From: Solanum dulcamara
Taxonomy: Eukaryota > Streptophyta > Magnoliopsida > Solanales > Solanaceae
Assembly: GCF_947179165.1 (NCBI RefSeq)
Contig: NC_077237.1
Span: forward strand, 59,230,023-59,294,022
Length of the DNA: 64,000 nucleotides
Direction: 5' to 3'
Under the pieces are notes generated by a model. The model was not told the origin of the DNA and made no database searches. It was given only the letters and a program-made list of their open reading frames with translations. Of this stretch, positions 46,703-57,228 are shown one piece after another (the stretch's first letter is position 1; every line of letters starts with the position of its first letter). Position numbers and translations under genes: made by a program.

Positions 46703-46804
46703 CACCTACTTAGACCAAGTAGGTGAGGTCACCTACTTGGTCCAAGTAGGTGCGTCACCTACTTGGTCCAAGTAGGTGCATCACCTACTTAGTCCAAGTA
46801 GGTG
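46703..46804. repeat. four tandem 23-bp palindromes
   Basis: Units at 46703-46725, 46730-46752, 46756-46778 and 46782-46804. Each consists of arms CACCTACTT(G/A)G and CCAAGTAGGTG around one central base; units 2 and 3 are perfect. Spacers are 3-4 bp. Adjacent units can also pair with each other, so the array could form either four short hairpins or a larger cruciform. Confidence 0.92.
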
Positions 46805-47039
46805 CTACGCCTCTTTTTCCCTCTTCCGTGGATTTGTAATCTCGTCTCAGTTTAAGAACATTTGTAATCCTTGCTACCTAAGCTCAACGTGTACTCAAGT
46901 AGCTTTGTTATGTAAGACATCCCAATCAATAACTTACGTAGAAATTCATAGATAACATGGATCACCTGGCAATTCTTTAGAAAAACCATAAAAAGAAAAT
47001 TGGGGTGTTACATTACTTGTGTTCTAATGCATAATCATA

Positions 47040-48300
47040 AAGTGATAGCCTATTTTTCTTGTGTGTTCCCAATGTTGATCGCTTAAGGTAAATAATCTTG
47101 TACAAAGCTCATAGTTTGCAATATTCTATTCATCCGGATTCCACAAAGATGTATCATGATTTTTGGGAAGTATATTGGTGGAATGGCATAAAAAGGGATA
47201 TCGCGGAGTTTGTGGCTAAGTGCCCTAATTGTCAACAAGTGAAGGTTGAACATCAAAAAGCAGAAGGTTTAGCTCAAGATATTAAGATTACTACTTTGAA
47301 GTGGGAAGACTTGAATATGGACTTCATTATAGGTTTTCCTCATACTCGTAGGAAACATGATTCAATTTGGGTGGTTTTTGATCAGATGACTAAGTTGGCT
47401 CATTTTCTTCCTATCAAGACCTCCTATTCAGCCAAGTACTATGCTAGATTATATATCTGAGAGTTGGTTAAGCTATATGGTGTTACATTGTCTATAATTT
47501 TAGATCGAGGTCTTAGTTTATATCTTAATTTTGGAGATGCTTCCAAAAGGGTCTTGGTACTCAAGTGAAGCTTAGTACAACTTTTCACCCTCAGATGGAT
47601 GATCAGGTCGAGCATACCATTCAGATCGTATAGGAGATGTTGAGAGCCATTATCATTGATTTTAAAGGTAATTGGGATGATTATTTCCCATTGATAGAGT
47701 TTACGTACAATAAAAATTATCATTCCAGCATTTAGATAGCTCCATATGAGGCATTATATCATAGGACGTGTAGGTCTTTCAAAATTGGTGAAGTCACCTT
47801 GATAGGACTTGATTTTGTGCATGAGGCTATGGAGAAGGTAAGATTGATTCGAGAAAGATTGAAGACTGTCTAGAGTTGATAAAAGTCCCTTTCAGATGCG
47901 AGGAGAAGATAACTTGAATTTGAGGTTAATAATTGGGTTTACTTGAAAATTTCACCCATGAAGGGTTTAATGCATTTTGGCAAGAAAGGGAAGCTAATTC
48001 CCTTCTATGTTAGCCCATATAAGATTTTGAGAGGGATTATCAAGGTGGCATATGAGTTGGATTTGCCTTCTGATTTTGCATTGGTGCATTCGATGTTCCA
48101 TGTTTCTTTGTTGAGGAAGTTTGTTGGTGATCCTAACTCCATTGTGCCTTTGAAAAATATTGGTATGAATGAGAGTCTTTTATATTTTGGTTGAGATCCT
48201 AGAACGGCAATATAAAAAGTTTAGAAACAAGGAAATAACTTCAATTAAAGTATTATGGAGGAACTAAGAGGTAGAGGGTGTTACATGGGAAGCCAAAGTC
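47040..48300 (+). pseudogene. gypsy integrase with chromodomain remnant (element J)
   Basis: The integrase HHCC zinc domain gives HPDSTKMYHDFWEVYWWNGI and KRDIAEFVAKCPNCQQVKVE (47125-47255). The core follows with WEDLNMDFIIGFPHTRRKHD and SIWVVFDQMTKLAHFLPIK, the first catalytic Asp being in MDF. After stops come YGVTLSIILDRG, GTQVKLSTTFHPQMDDQVEH and IEFTYNKNYHSS, then a TAG where CAG glutamine is expected. The C-terminal module is YLKISPMKGLMHFGKKGKLI, VAYELDLPSDFALVHSMFHV and SLLRKFVGDPNSIVPLKNIG. Beyond a frameshift the words KVLWRN and EVEGVTWEAKVDM (48255-48290) are the end of a chromodomain. Chromodomains direct such integrases to methylated-histone heterochromatin; that fits the surroundings, as inference. 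Confidence 0.87.
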
Positions 48301-48590
48301 GATATGATGTCGTGATATCCTCATCTCTTTTCTTCCATTCCTAGTTGAGATGTTTAGTTCCTTCATGATCCACTTAGCCCAAACCATGTCTTAGTAATTC
48401 TCATGTTTTCATATGAATTCATGTTCATGCAATGAGTTTTAAAGTCACATTTTAGCTTAGGGTTCAATATTCCATGTTTTATATATTTTCAAGATGTTTT
48501 GCATTCATGTTGAAATATTATGTCTCTTTCCTATTCCATTCATGCTATATTGAGTCTATTCAAGGATGAATATTCCAAAGTGATATATAT

Positions 48591-50777
48591 TGTGAGACTC
48601 TAAAAGTTAGAAAGTCAAAAAATGAGGTTAAAAAGAAGTTTCTCAAAAAGGTGCAGCTTTTGGCACCAAATGGCCTTTATGGAGCCCTCTACGGGTCATG
48701 AAGTGGACCATGGGACGTGAAGATCCACCATGGTCCAGTATATGCACAAGTGGATCATGGGTGAAGTTTATGGTCATGGTGGGAATAATGAGATGTGGTG
48801 GCCACCTTAGTGGACACCCTCTTCAAACCTAGGATAACCTTCTCACTACGCCCATCAACACTGGCCGTGGTGAGCTCCATGGGACGTTGTGTCCTTCACA
48901 GACCATGGTGGTTTTTGTGGAGGAGCCCCTACCAAACATAATGTCCCAAAAAATCCAAGTCCATCACCAGGAACACCACAATGGGTTGTGGTGAGTTTCA
49001 CGGACCGTGATGGGTCCCCTATCCAAGTGTAATTCTAGTTTTAAGTCAGGGGTATTTTGGTATTTCCCTATGTCTTCAATAATGAATGTGGATGGTTTTG
49101 TGGAGTTTATTCTGACCTATTAACTACCCTAAGCCTTCCTAACCCTCTCATTTTTACCTAAATACTCTATATCAAATGCCTCTCTCTAAAAGTGTTCTCT
49201 CAAAAGTCTTCTTCTTCCTCAAGCAATCCAAAGGATTTATTCAAGATCAAGCTTCAATTCTCAGCAATTTAGGGCTTTTAAGGTCAAGGTATGTGGGAAT
49301 TTATCCTTGGACCCTTTTTACCCATGGAACACCTAGTTTTCTCTCAAAATCTCTTATGATTTCTTCTTTTAAAAGCCCTAATTTTATGATGTTGCGTTAT
49401 GTCTTCTTATTTATGATATATCATATGATTATTGATCTAATTATGCATAATTCAAATCATTTTCATGTTTTAAAGATGTATTTCAATTATCCATGCTATA
49501 TGCTAGTTTCAAGTATATTTTTAATAAATTATGATCATAATTTGCAAGTGATTTCAATCAAAGCTTTATGACTGATTATCAAAGATTATGAATGACTCAT
49601 GAAAAGTTACATTGATATTCAATGATGATTTAAGCAAAAGTTATAGTGCAATAAGGATAATTCTTGCATTATCATGTTAAAGAGGTGAAAGGACGATTCT
49701 CACCAACTAATGTATTCTTATGAATTAATTAAGTTAATGAGATATTCTTATGATCTCACTATGTTGAAGACGATAGATGAAATACTCTAATATTATTTTA
49801 TGAAGAAGGATATGCATCTGGTATAACCTTTCCTAATGATGTTAATGACTATGTTTTAACAAAGTTTCCTTTTGGATAATGACATACCACAGGGAGAACT
49901 TGAAGTTGGGGTTCGATTCGGTAGCCATTATATCTACCCAAGGAAATCTTAGTAGAAACCTTTAGTCTCTAACTATGTTGCCCGCGTAGGTTTAAAGATG
50001 CCAATATGGCAAAGCTAGTGGATCCACAATAGCACAAAGTCAGAGAAAGTACCATGATGGAGTCTACTCTGGCAAGGGAGCCTCTCCTTCTTGATATGGG
50101 GATCATCAGATTCCATGTAATATCTCGCATAGTTTTAAGTGTCAGTTAAGGTCTTATCCCACATCAAGTTAAAGAAAAAGGTATAAGTTCCCATGATGAT
50201 GATGTTTTGATGCATTGACCAATGATTATGATGTTTCAAGGTTTTCATGGTTTTACTTATATTTTAAGATATTGGTCTTACATCTCGTGATTCATATTGA
50301 TTACGTCATATATTTATTTTTCATGCATAATTCTCATATACTTGGTGTATTCCATGTACTAATGCATATTTTTGCCTGCATTGTATCATGATGTAGGGTC
50401 TAACAATCACGTTCATCCTCCCGCTCGTGGCTAAAGCTTATTACATTTGCATTAGTAATGGGTCCTCATGATTTAAGGACATGACATTTTATTCATTGCT
50501 TTATTTGACTATTTCATTCTCTTATGTTATCATAGGTGAGCTAGGAGCTTGTCTTACGCCCTCGTCTATTTAGTAGAGGCATGTTGGATGTTATGGATTC
50601 TATGTCATCTTTCTTATTGAGGCTTTCATGTTGAGACTTTATTTCCTCTTCTAGGTATTGAGTTATTACTTTACTTACCTTTGGTATGCTCATCAATGGT
50701 ATGCTAAGAGTTTTGGTTGGAGACCCTCGGGATACTAATCACTGTAACATACCTAAGGTCTAGCTTGTATCGTGATA
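48591..50777 (+). repeat. 3' LTR of gypsy element J, 2.19 kb
   Basis: Starts TGTGAGACTCTAAAAGTTAG, ends TTGTATCGTGATA (the usual final CA mutated to TA). The 5' part has clustered ACCATGGTCC/CACGGACCGTGATGG palindromes (48690-49015). TTTTTACCCATGGAACACC (49315) is next, and the 3' module is GTATTCCATGTACTAATGC (50347) with hairpin CCTGCAT/ATGTAGG (50375-50397). Confidence 0.8.
50341..50397 (+). promoter_or_regulatory. LTR 3'-end module (element J)
   Basis: CTTGGTGTATTCCATGTACT and AATGCAT (50341-50367), then a 7-bp stem CCTGCAT (50375-50381) and ATGTAGG (50391-50397) with one G-T pair. The stem bases differ from those at 22983-23005 while pairing is kept. Confidence 0.5.
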
Positions 50778-51049
50778 TTTCTACTTTGGAGTGACCTTTG
50801 GCTTTGGAAATCCATTCCTTAGTCATCAGGATAATTTGGCTTGATATTTTTGATTCCTGATGTGTGCTAGCTTATGTGGGAGTTCAGTCATCCCTATTGG
50901 ACCGAATTTGCAGTCATCAATATTAGGAATGAGTATTTGTCTTCTTTTTGAGATTGAGTTTTTAGAGGTAAGGTCAATTAGGTTACCTTATATCCAAATG
51001 CGGTATTGAGGTTTGGTGTTCTCCTATGCGTTCTAAGAGTTGGGGGTTT

Positions 51050-52320
51050 GATTCATTCGATCCTTAGTGAGGCCCATGATTCCAAATACTTCATCATCTG
51101 AGCACTGCTAAGATGTATCATGACATGAATTAGCATTAGTGGTGGAATAGTATAGGGAAAAATATTATAGACTATGAGTCTCGCTGTTTGAGTTGTTAAC
51201 AAGTGAAGGCCGAGCCTTTTAGGCCTAGCGGTGAGCTTCATAGATTACCCACTTCTTAGTGGAAGTGTATCACCATGGACTTCATTATGGGGTTTCCTCA
51301 CACTTCCAGAGGTATTGATAGTATTTGGGTCATTGTCGATCGATTGACCAAGTCAGCACACTTTCTCCTTATTCCTTTTTCCGACAGTGTTAAGAGGTTG
51401 GCCCATATATACATTTGGGAGGTGGTTCATCTCCATGGTGTACCTGTTTCTATCATTTCATACTGGGGCTCACAGTCCACATCCATCTTTTGGATGACTT
51501 TTAAGGATAATTTGGGTACCCGTGTCAACCTTAGCACAACTTTCCACTAGCAAACTAATGGTCAGTTGGATCACACTATTCAGGTTCTTGAGGATATGTT
51601 GTAGGCCTAGTTATGGATTTTGTAGGTCAGTGTGACTAGTGTTTTCCATTGGTGGAGTTTATATACAACAATAACTACTACTCTAGGTTTTCAGATAGCC
51701 CCATTCAAGGCCTTATATGGTAGGTGTTGTCTCTCTCCGGTCGGTTGGTTTGAGTCTATGGAGCCCAGGCCACATGGTACAGACTTCATGTAGGAAGACT
51801 TATATTATATGAGGGTGATTTAGGATAGGCTTAGGATAGCTCAGAGTAGACATCAGAGTTATGCAGATCATAGGCATCAGCCATTGAGATTTGTCATCGG
51901 TGATAATGTATTCCTCTGTGTATCGCCCATGAAGGGTGTGATGAGATTTGGGAGGTGAGGCAAGCTTAAATCTAGGTATATTAGACCTTTTGAGATTTTG
52001 AGGATAGTTGGTAAGGTTTCATATGGGTTAGCTTTGGCCCAAGCTTTCTTAGCTATCCATCCAATTTTCCATGTTTTGATGTTGCACCGGTATGTTCCAA
52101 ATGAGTATCATGTGTTCCGGTATGATGCAGTTGAGTTTGATAATCATCTGAGTTATATTGAGGAGCCAGTTCCCATTTTGGATAGAGATGTGAGGTAGTT
52201 TTGATCCATAGCCATTCTTGTGGTTAAGGTCCATTGGAAGCATTTTTTGGTCGAGCCGGAGATGTGGGAGCATTTCCCGGCTTATTTGAGCCTTCAGGTA
52301 CTTCTTTACTCTTACTTTTG
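51050..52320 (+). pseudogene. gypsy integrase and chromodomain (element K)
   Basis: Zinc-domain remnants TAKMYHDMN and YESRCLSCQQVKAEPFRP (with breaks, 51110-51230) lead to the core: WKCITMDFIMGFPHTSRGID, SIWVIVDRLTKSAHFLLIPF, HLHGVPVSIISYWGSQSTS and FKDNLGTRVNLSTTFH (51260-51548). The usual 'SDRG' around the second catalytic Asp is changed to SYWGS, which removes the Asp. Next are QVLEDML and, further on, VSPMKGVMRFGR, SRYIRPFEILRIVGKVSYGL, AIHPIFHVLMLHRYVPNEYH and VEFDNHLSYIEEPVPILDRD (51920-52195). The chromodomain-type tail AILVVKVHWKHFLVEPEMWE (52210-52270) follows a stop. The pattern is that of Del/Tekay chromoviruses. Confidence 0.85.
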
Positions 52321-54310
52321 AAGACGAAACTTCTTTTAGTAGTGGATGTTGTATGACCTTTCAGATTGTTTTTGAGTTAATGCATTTATTTCATAGGTTA
52401 GAGCATTCTTATAGCGACCCCAAATTATTTATGATTTGCTGGCACTGACTGTTCGGTGGCCTCATTATTTGTTTTGTTTTTAGGTTTCCCCATTTTGGAG
52501 ATTTTTAAATTTGAAAAGTTGGTCATAACTTCAGGTAATCAACCTCATAACAGAATTTTGACAATTCCATCAGCTTCAAGATGTCCAAATTAGGCTAGTA
52601 GCAGGGTTAGCACAAGTATCAAAACTTTCAGTGTGAGTTTGGGGACATTTGGATTTTTAGCCTTTGAAATTTGGCCTAAGTTTGACTCTGTTCAACATTT
52701 TTAGAAAATATACTCGGATGAAAATTCCATCAGCACGGATAATTCTGAAATGTCAAGTTTGGTATAGAACTACCTTTTGTTCTCTTATTGAGGCTTCCAG
52801 TCTAATCTCAAGGCCTATTGTGGAATTTGTCTAAAAATGGCATTTGGGTGTAAGGCCTATTTTTTGTTAAAATGACCGCGTGTAGAAATTTTGAATGCTT
52901 CATTAAGTCTGAAATGTCAAATTTGGTAGTAGAGTATATCCTTTGCATGTATGGGGTTCCAAATGAATCTCGAGAACCATGTCGGGGACTTGGACAATGC
53001 CAAATTCCCATGTTGCAGCAATTGCTAGTGCATGGGTGATTTGTTCTCCGTGTTCGCGGGCCCTTTGGAATCATTTACAGAGAGGAGACTCATTGTTCTC
53101 CGCATTCGCAGGCACCGGCCGCATTCGCGGAGGTCTATTTTGCATTTACAGAGTGCTAACTCTCTTTCCTCCGCGTTCACGGAGAGAAATTCCCTGGACT
53201 TTTAGTTTGAGAACAAGGATGAACTTAACTTATTCTCCAACTTTCAAAACTTGATTTCTCCTTCCATACAAGTCCAAATTGAGTGATCCCAAGTCCTGTG
53301 AGTTCATAATTGTTGTGGCTACGTAGGTTAGTGATTGAAAGGTGTCGGGGAGGTGTTGTTTGAGGTATATTTCTGTCTTAAGATGCTATCCTAGCTCTTT
53401 TATGGTGCTTTAATGGTGGAAAATATTGCATGTCTTTGTTTGGGATGTTTCGAGCCCCGAATTGTGTTCCCTTTTGGAACACAAGTTTGGGGAGGTATTT
53501 ACCTTTTCACAAATTCAATTCTATAATTACCAGAGCGGTCTACATTCTCATTTTTGACTCCGAATTTTTTCTATTTCCGATTTGTATTATTTTAGTGTTA
53601 AAACGACCGCAATAGCATTATAATTCTATTTTTGATAGCCTGGTGGAGTTTCAAGGTTGTACAGAAGCAAAAAACTTTGGCTATATGATTTTGAGCACAC
53701 ATGGTTAGCCTACAGGTAGGCTATGGCTTTCCTCTCCTTAGATTGAGCATGATTAAGCATTTGTACGTTGATTTGCATGAATTTTGGGGTGATTACTGGT
53801 TGAGCATGTTAAATTCCTAGAATCCATGCCTTAGGTGTATTTTTGGGTATTCTGGGTTATTGAAGTATGTCTATTGTAATTGTTGATCATCCATACCTTG
53901 TGGTATACATTTGTGTGGGTTGATTACGTAATTGGAAGCATGCTTGGCCTTAGTCTAGGCTTAGACTAGTGAATGCTATAACCTTGCATACTTTTAGAGC
54001 CGTTAGGCCTTGAAACATCTATGACAACGCTTCAGATAGATTATCTTCTTGTAGACTTATATAGCAGGCTTCAGTCTGATAGTCTGTTCCTTATCTAGGG
54101 AGTAACGCTGCTCTTGGAACCTCTCATCCATAATTCCCTAATTTCATCGGTCTTAGATTAATTGATTCATTGTTTTGGAAGCTACTCGTCGATTCTGGTT
54201 GGATGTGGTTCCAGAGGGTATGATTTATTGATGGCACTCGGCTTGGGGTTACTCCTCGTGATGCTCAGTTAGCCACTGATCCTAATTCTTATAGATTCTC
54301 CCTTATTCGT

Positions 54311-54590
54311 GGTTCAAGTCCCCAACTAACTCCATAAACGTGGTTCAAGTCCTTGCCTTAGTATTATACCCTCGGTTCAAGTCTCTTGCTTTCTTCAGTC
54401 ATGGTTTACGTCCACCACCATTTGCAGCCTTGGTTCAAGTCCATAACTACCTTTATCCTTTGTTCAAGTACATAGCTACTTTTACCTCGGTTCAAGTCCT
54501 TAATCCTTTCATCTTCATCTATTTCAAGTCCTTAACTCATTCTAGCTTTGGTTTAAACATCATACTCATGGTGTGGTTCTGTTCAAGTCC
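54311..54590 (+). repeat. array of GGTTCAAGTCC motifs (B-box-like) in LTR K
   Basis: Exact GGTTCAAGTCC occurs at 54311, 54342, 54432 and 54489. Variants occur near 54374 (GGTTCAAGTCT), 54403 (GGTTTACGTCC), 54460 (TTGTTCAAGTA), 54530 (ATTTCAAGTCC) and 54580 (TGTTCAAGTCC). Spacing is 30-60 bp and the spacers are unlike each other. The motif fits the pol III B-box core GTTCRANNC. A tandem-repeat origin with only the motif kept is one explanation. Confidence 0.8.
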
Positions 54591-54900
54591 ACGAAAAGTT
54601 GTAGCATTAACAGGAACTCTGTCCGCTTCTCTTCTTTCACTTCAACTCTTCTTTGCACTTGTTGGGCTTATAGGAGTCCACTCAGGTTTTACTTTTAACT
54701 TGTGCACGAGACTACCCATTGGGTTTATAGGAGCTCGGTCAAATTTAGTTAGCTATTCTCCTTTTTTTGTGTGTTAGTACGCTCGTGTGCATACCTACTA
54801 GATTTCTCATTCTTTTTCTAGTGGTATTCTAGATTATTGCATTTCATGTTACTTTTTCTTTTCTTGCTTAGTCACCTTTGATGCCTACTAGGTACCTATT

Positions 54901-54950
54901 GTTTTGGTACTCATACTATACTCTGCATCTATTTTCATGATGCAAGTCCG
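54901..54950 (+). promoter_or_regulatory. LTR 3'-end hairpin (element K)
   Basis: Perfect stem TGCATC (54924-54929) and GATGCA (54939-54944), loop TATTTTCAT, next to TTGGTACTCATACTATAC. The minus-strand relative at 59454-59474 keeps the same stem. Confidence 0.5.
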
Positions 54951-55368
54951 AGCACCAGCTATCAACATTGATCTCGAGCCATTTGCAATCATATTTGGAG
55001 GTGAGGGTGAGCACAAAATGTCTTAGATTTACCCATCTCCTTCTATATATATTGACTTGTCTTTTTCTTTTTGAGATAGTCTTGTTTTTGTGGTCCACTT
55101 TTGGGACTTGTACTCATTTTGTTAGTTGCTCTCTCTCTCTCTCTATATATATAATTTCTAGGTTCTAGGAGGGATCTTTTATTTGTATATAGTTTTGTCT
55201 TGCTTCCGCTCTTTCGTTTGTGATTCTTATTGTTATATTATTGTTTTTAGCTGAATGTTGGTCTTCTGCCCTTACATCCCCTTACTTGTAGTTCCGGGAT
55301 ATGGGTTGGCTTGCCTACTGGTGGGTTTTAGTAGGTGCCATCATGACTCGAGGACTTGGGTTGTGACA

Positions 55369-56285
55369 AAAATTATCTTCAAGGATATTTCCCAAACTCA
55401 AAAACGAAGGAAATAGGGATAAACTCTATCTAAAACCCTCACTAATCTGCTAAAGAGACTCAAGGGTCACTTTTGCGACACTCTCTTAACCGATCCACTA
55501 AGCGCTTTCACGAGGCTCGAAAAAACCATGATGTTGCGATAGGGCGTTCACATAAAAGAAGGTCACTTTCTCCTCCTACCCTTGTGATCTCAAGGACTGC
55601 AACTAGGTCACAACAAGTCTATTCACAAAGGCCAAATATTCTCAAAAAGGACCTTCGGGATTCGATCGTAACCCCATACACACAAATCATATATGCAACC
55701 CTACTAACTTTGATATTTTGGACTCAGTAGAATTTTCAGAATTCAAATTTGAGGACTACTTTACCCAAAATTCAATAAGTCGCAGCTAAACAAACTTAAG
55801 GGCAAAAAATACCCGATCAAGCTTGGAACCTCTAAAAAATCACCCAAGACCTCACCTAGGCCTAAACTCATTTCCCGGATCCAATGGAATCATTAGAAAT
55901 CTATTTTGAGTGTCCAACTCTGAATGTTGAATAAAGTAACTAAAATGCCAAAATCTCAACAATTATAAATTTAGGACCTCAAATCCACAAAACAACCCCA
56001 AAAATGTGAAACCGACAACTCTCCTAGACCAAACTTCGCATTAGGGAGCTGATGGAACTGATAAAATTCCATTTCAAGACTCTTAGCTTCTATTGGTACC
56101 AAAATCATTTTAAAACCACTTAAACCCTTAAGAACTCAAAACTTCTACAAGTCTTAACTTTTCAAAAACAATCCAAAACCAACTTTGAAAACTGAACAAA
56201 GATGACTCAGAAACTATCGAGAGGGGTAAAATGGTTATTTTACAAAAAAATGCAAAAATGACCTTCGAGGTCGTTAAACGTTTAG
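55369..56285 (-). repeat. gypsy LTR 5'-part fragment (family K/L-related)
   Basis: Wording such as ACCTTCGGGATTCGATCGTA, CTACTAACTTTGATATTTTG and GACTCAGTAGAATTTTCAGA is shared in order with the L LTR at 61640-61740 (AACCTCGTGCACAAATGAG, CCACCAAATTTAATATTTTG). The end GAGGTCGTTAAACGTTTAGA (56267) resembles the first bases after an LTR start. No terminal TG/CA can be fixed. Confidence 0.5.
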
Positions 56286-56289
56286 ACCC

Positions 56290-57228
56290 TAAATGAATTT
56301 TAAGGGTCCATTTATATTTTGAGTATTGTACTCACTTGAAGTATATGAGCCTAATAAGTATTTTGGGAGTAGTATTGAGCACCGATTTGGGTAAGACTTT
56401 AGATAACTCAAACTCCATAAACTATGTAGCCAGCATATGATATGATCATGCCATTGATTTGGGAGACTCCTTACTTGTCCCAAAAGAGGACTTCTTATAT
56501 GGATCCATTAATGTGACATCCCTTATTCTAGAAAGGTATTGTACGGCTGTGGCAACGACAACGCTTAGTTGTATCGTGACTAGCGCATAAGTGATGGTTT
56601 TCGGTTAGAAAAACTCTCCAAAAGTAAATATTATTTTACACTGAGATGCATTACATATCATATTTTGTAAATCATTGTTTATATTACATGTTTCACCTTG
56701 AGTTGAGTTACTTCAATATTTATGTCTTTGAGTATTCTTAAGTATGTTTCCCTTCAAACATTTACATAATGTACATTCCATGTACGTAACATTCCATGTA
56801 CTTACATCTATTGAACTACATTATTTTATGATACATATATAGGTGTTAGAGATCATCAACCAGTACATCGTTGAGGATCTATTTTCTCTAGCTTTGGTTG
56901 AGACTTCTATGCATTCAGAAGAGCTCCTTCTTAGTAGTCAGTTAGAGGCTTCATAGACTGAGTGGAGTGGAGCTAGTATGAGTCTTTTAGAGTCTATTAA
57001 AAATTATGATTTTCATTATTGACTTATGACATTGAGTTATATTTTAGCTTGAGTACTTTAAATTACTATTTAAATATTGATGAGATGTTTTATATATGCC
57101 CACTTGGGTTACTCTTTTCATGCGTTGAGTGTTTCGCTGAGTGAGTTAGCCAGGACAAGGGTTTTCTTGGAACCAATAATGGTTTTTAAGTGCTAGCCAC
57201 GCCTAGAGCGTAGACTCAGGGTGTGACA
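56290..57228 (+). repeat. gypsy LTR 3' part (family D)
   Basis: Matches element D: ATTTTGGGAGTAGTATTGA (56358, compare 30218), ACTGAGATGCATTAC (56638), GAAGAGCTCCTTCTTAGTAG (56919, compare 34148), GCTAGCCACGCCTAGAGCG (57192, compare 34503). It ends GGGTGTGACA at 57228, followed by a primer-binding site. The LTR start is missing. Confidence 0.75.

Larger units (their letters stand above)
43648..47012 (-). repeat. old family-A LTR fragment, split by a younger solo LTR
   Basis: The LTR starts on the minus strand at 47012 (TGTAACACCCCAATTTTC) and runs to 46540. It then resumes below the solo LTR at 43772-43648 (TTCTCTCAAGTCTTTC, CCTTAATTGGCCAAACCC), matching the related LTR around 45850-45960. 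Remaining own length is about 0.6 kb. It carries the 23-bp palindrome array (46703-46804). Confidence 0.7.
47013..50777 (+). mobile_element. Ty3/gypsy chromovirus J: integrase to 3' LTR
   Basis: Plus-strand pol starting in the RNase H-integrase linker (47040) and running to the chromodomain, then a spacer and the 3' LTR (48591-50777). The upstream half is missing; the left edge is the old family-A LTR. Same family as element H on the other strand. Confidence 0.85.
50778..55368 (+). mobile_element. Ty3/gypsy chromovirus K (Del/Tekay-like): integrase to 3' LTR
   Basis: Decayed RNase H-integrase sequence from 50778, chromodomain-bearing C-terminus to about 52320, and a 3.0-kb 3' LTR (52350-55368). 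The family is also present on the minus strand at 59065-64000. The left half of the element is missing. Confidence 0.82.
52350..55368 (+). repeat. 3' LTR of gypsy element K, 3.0 kb
   Basis: Starts TGTATGACCTTTCAGATTG and ends GGACTTGGGTTGTGACA. It includes a cluster of CTCCGCGTTC(A/G)CGGAG-type palindromes (53040-53190), a block shared with the fragment at 58490-59060 (TTTGGGATGTTTCGAGCCCC, 53439), the GGTTCAAGTCC array (54311-54590), a hairpin TGCATC/GATGCA (54924-54944) and a (CT)n(TA)n microsatellite (55128-55152). The minus-strand LTR at 59065-62252 matches it over its length. Confidence 0.83.

Noticed and set aside
46703..46804. CRISPR-like array (regular short repeats and spacers)
   Set aside because: Spacers are only 3-4 bp, units are palindromes inside a plant LTR, and no cas genes exist; the genome is eukaryotic.
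52979..53254. Open frame with SPCSRALWNH-type peptide
   Set aside because: It lies over the CG-rich palindrome cluster of LTR K and has no recognisable domain; no conservation in LTR L.
54340..54777. Open frame of 145 codons in LTR K
   Set aside because: It covers the GGTTCAAGTCC array; the repeats VQVL/FKS reflect the DNA motif and the related LTR L does not keep the frame.
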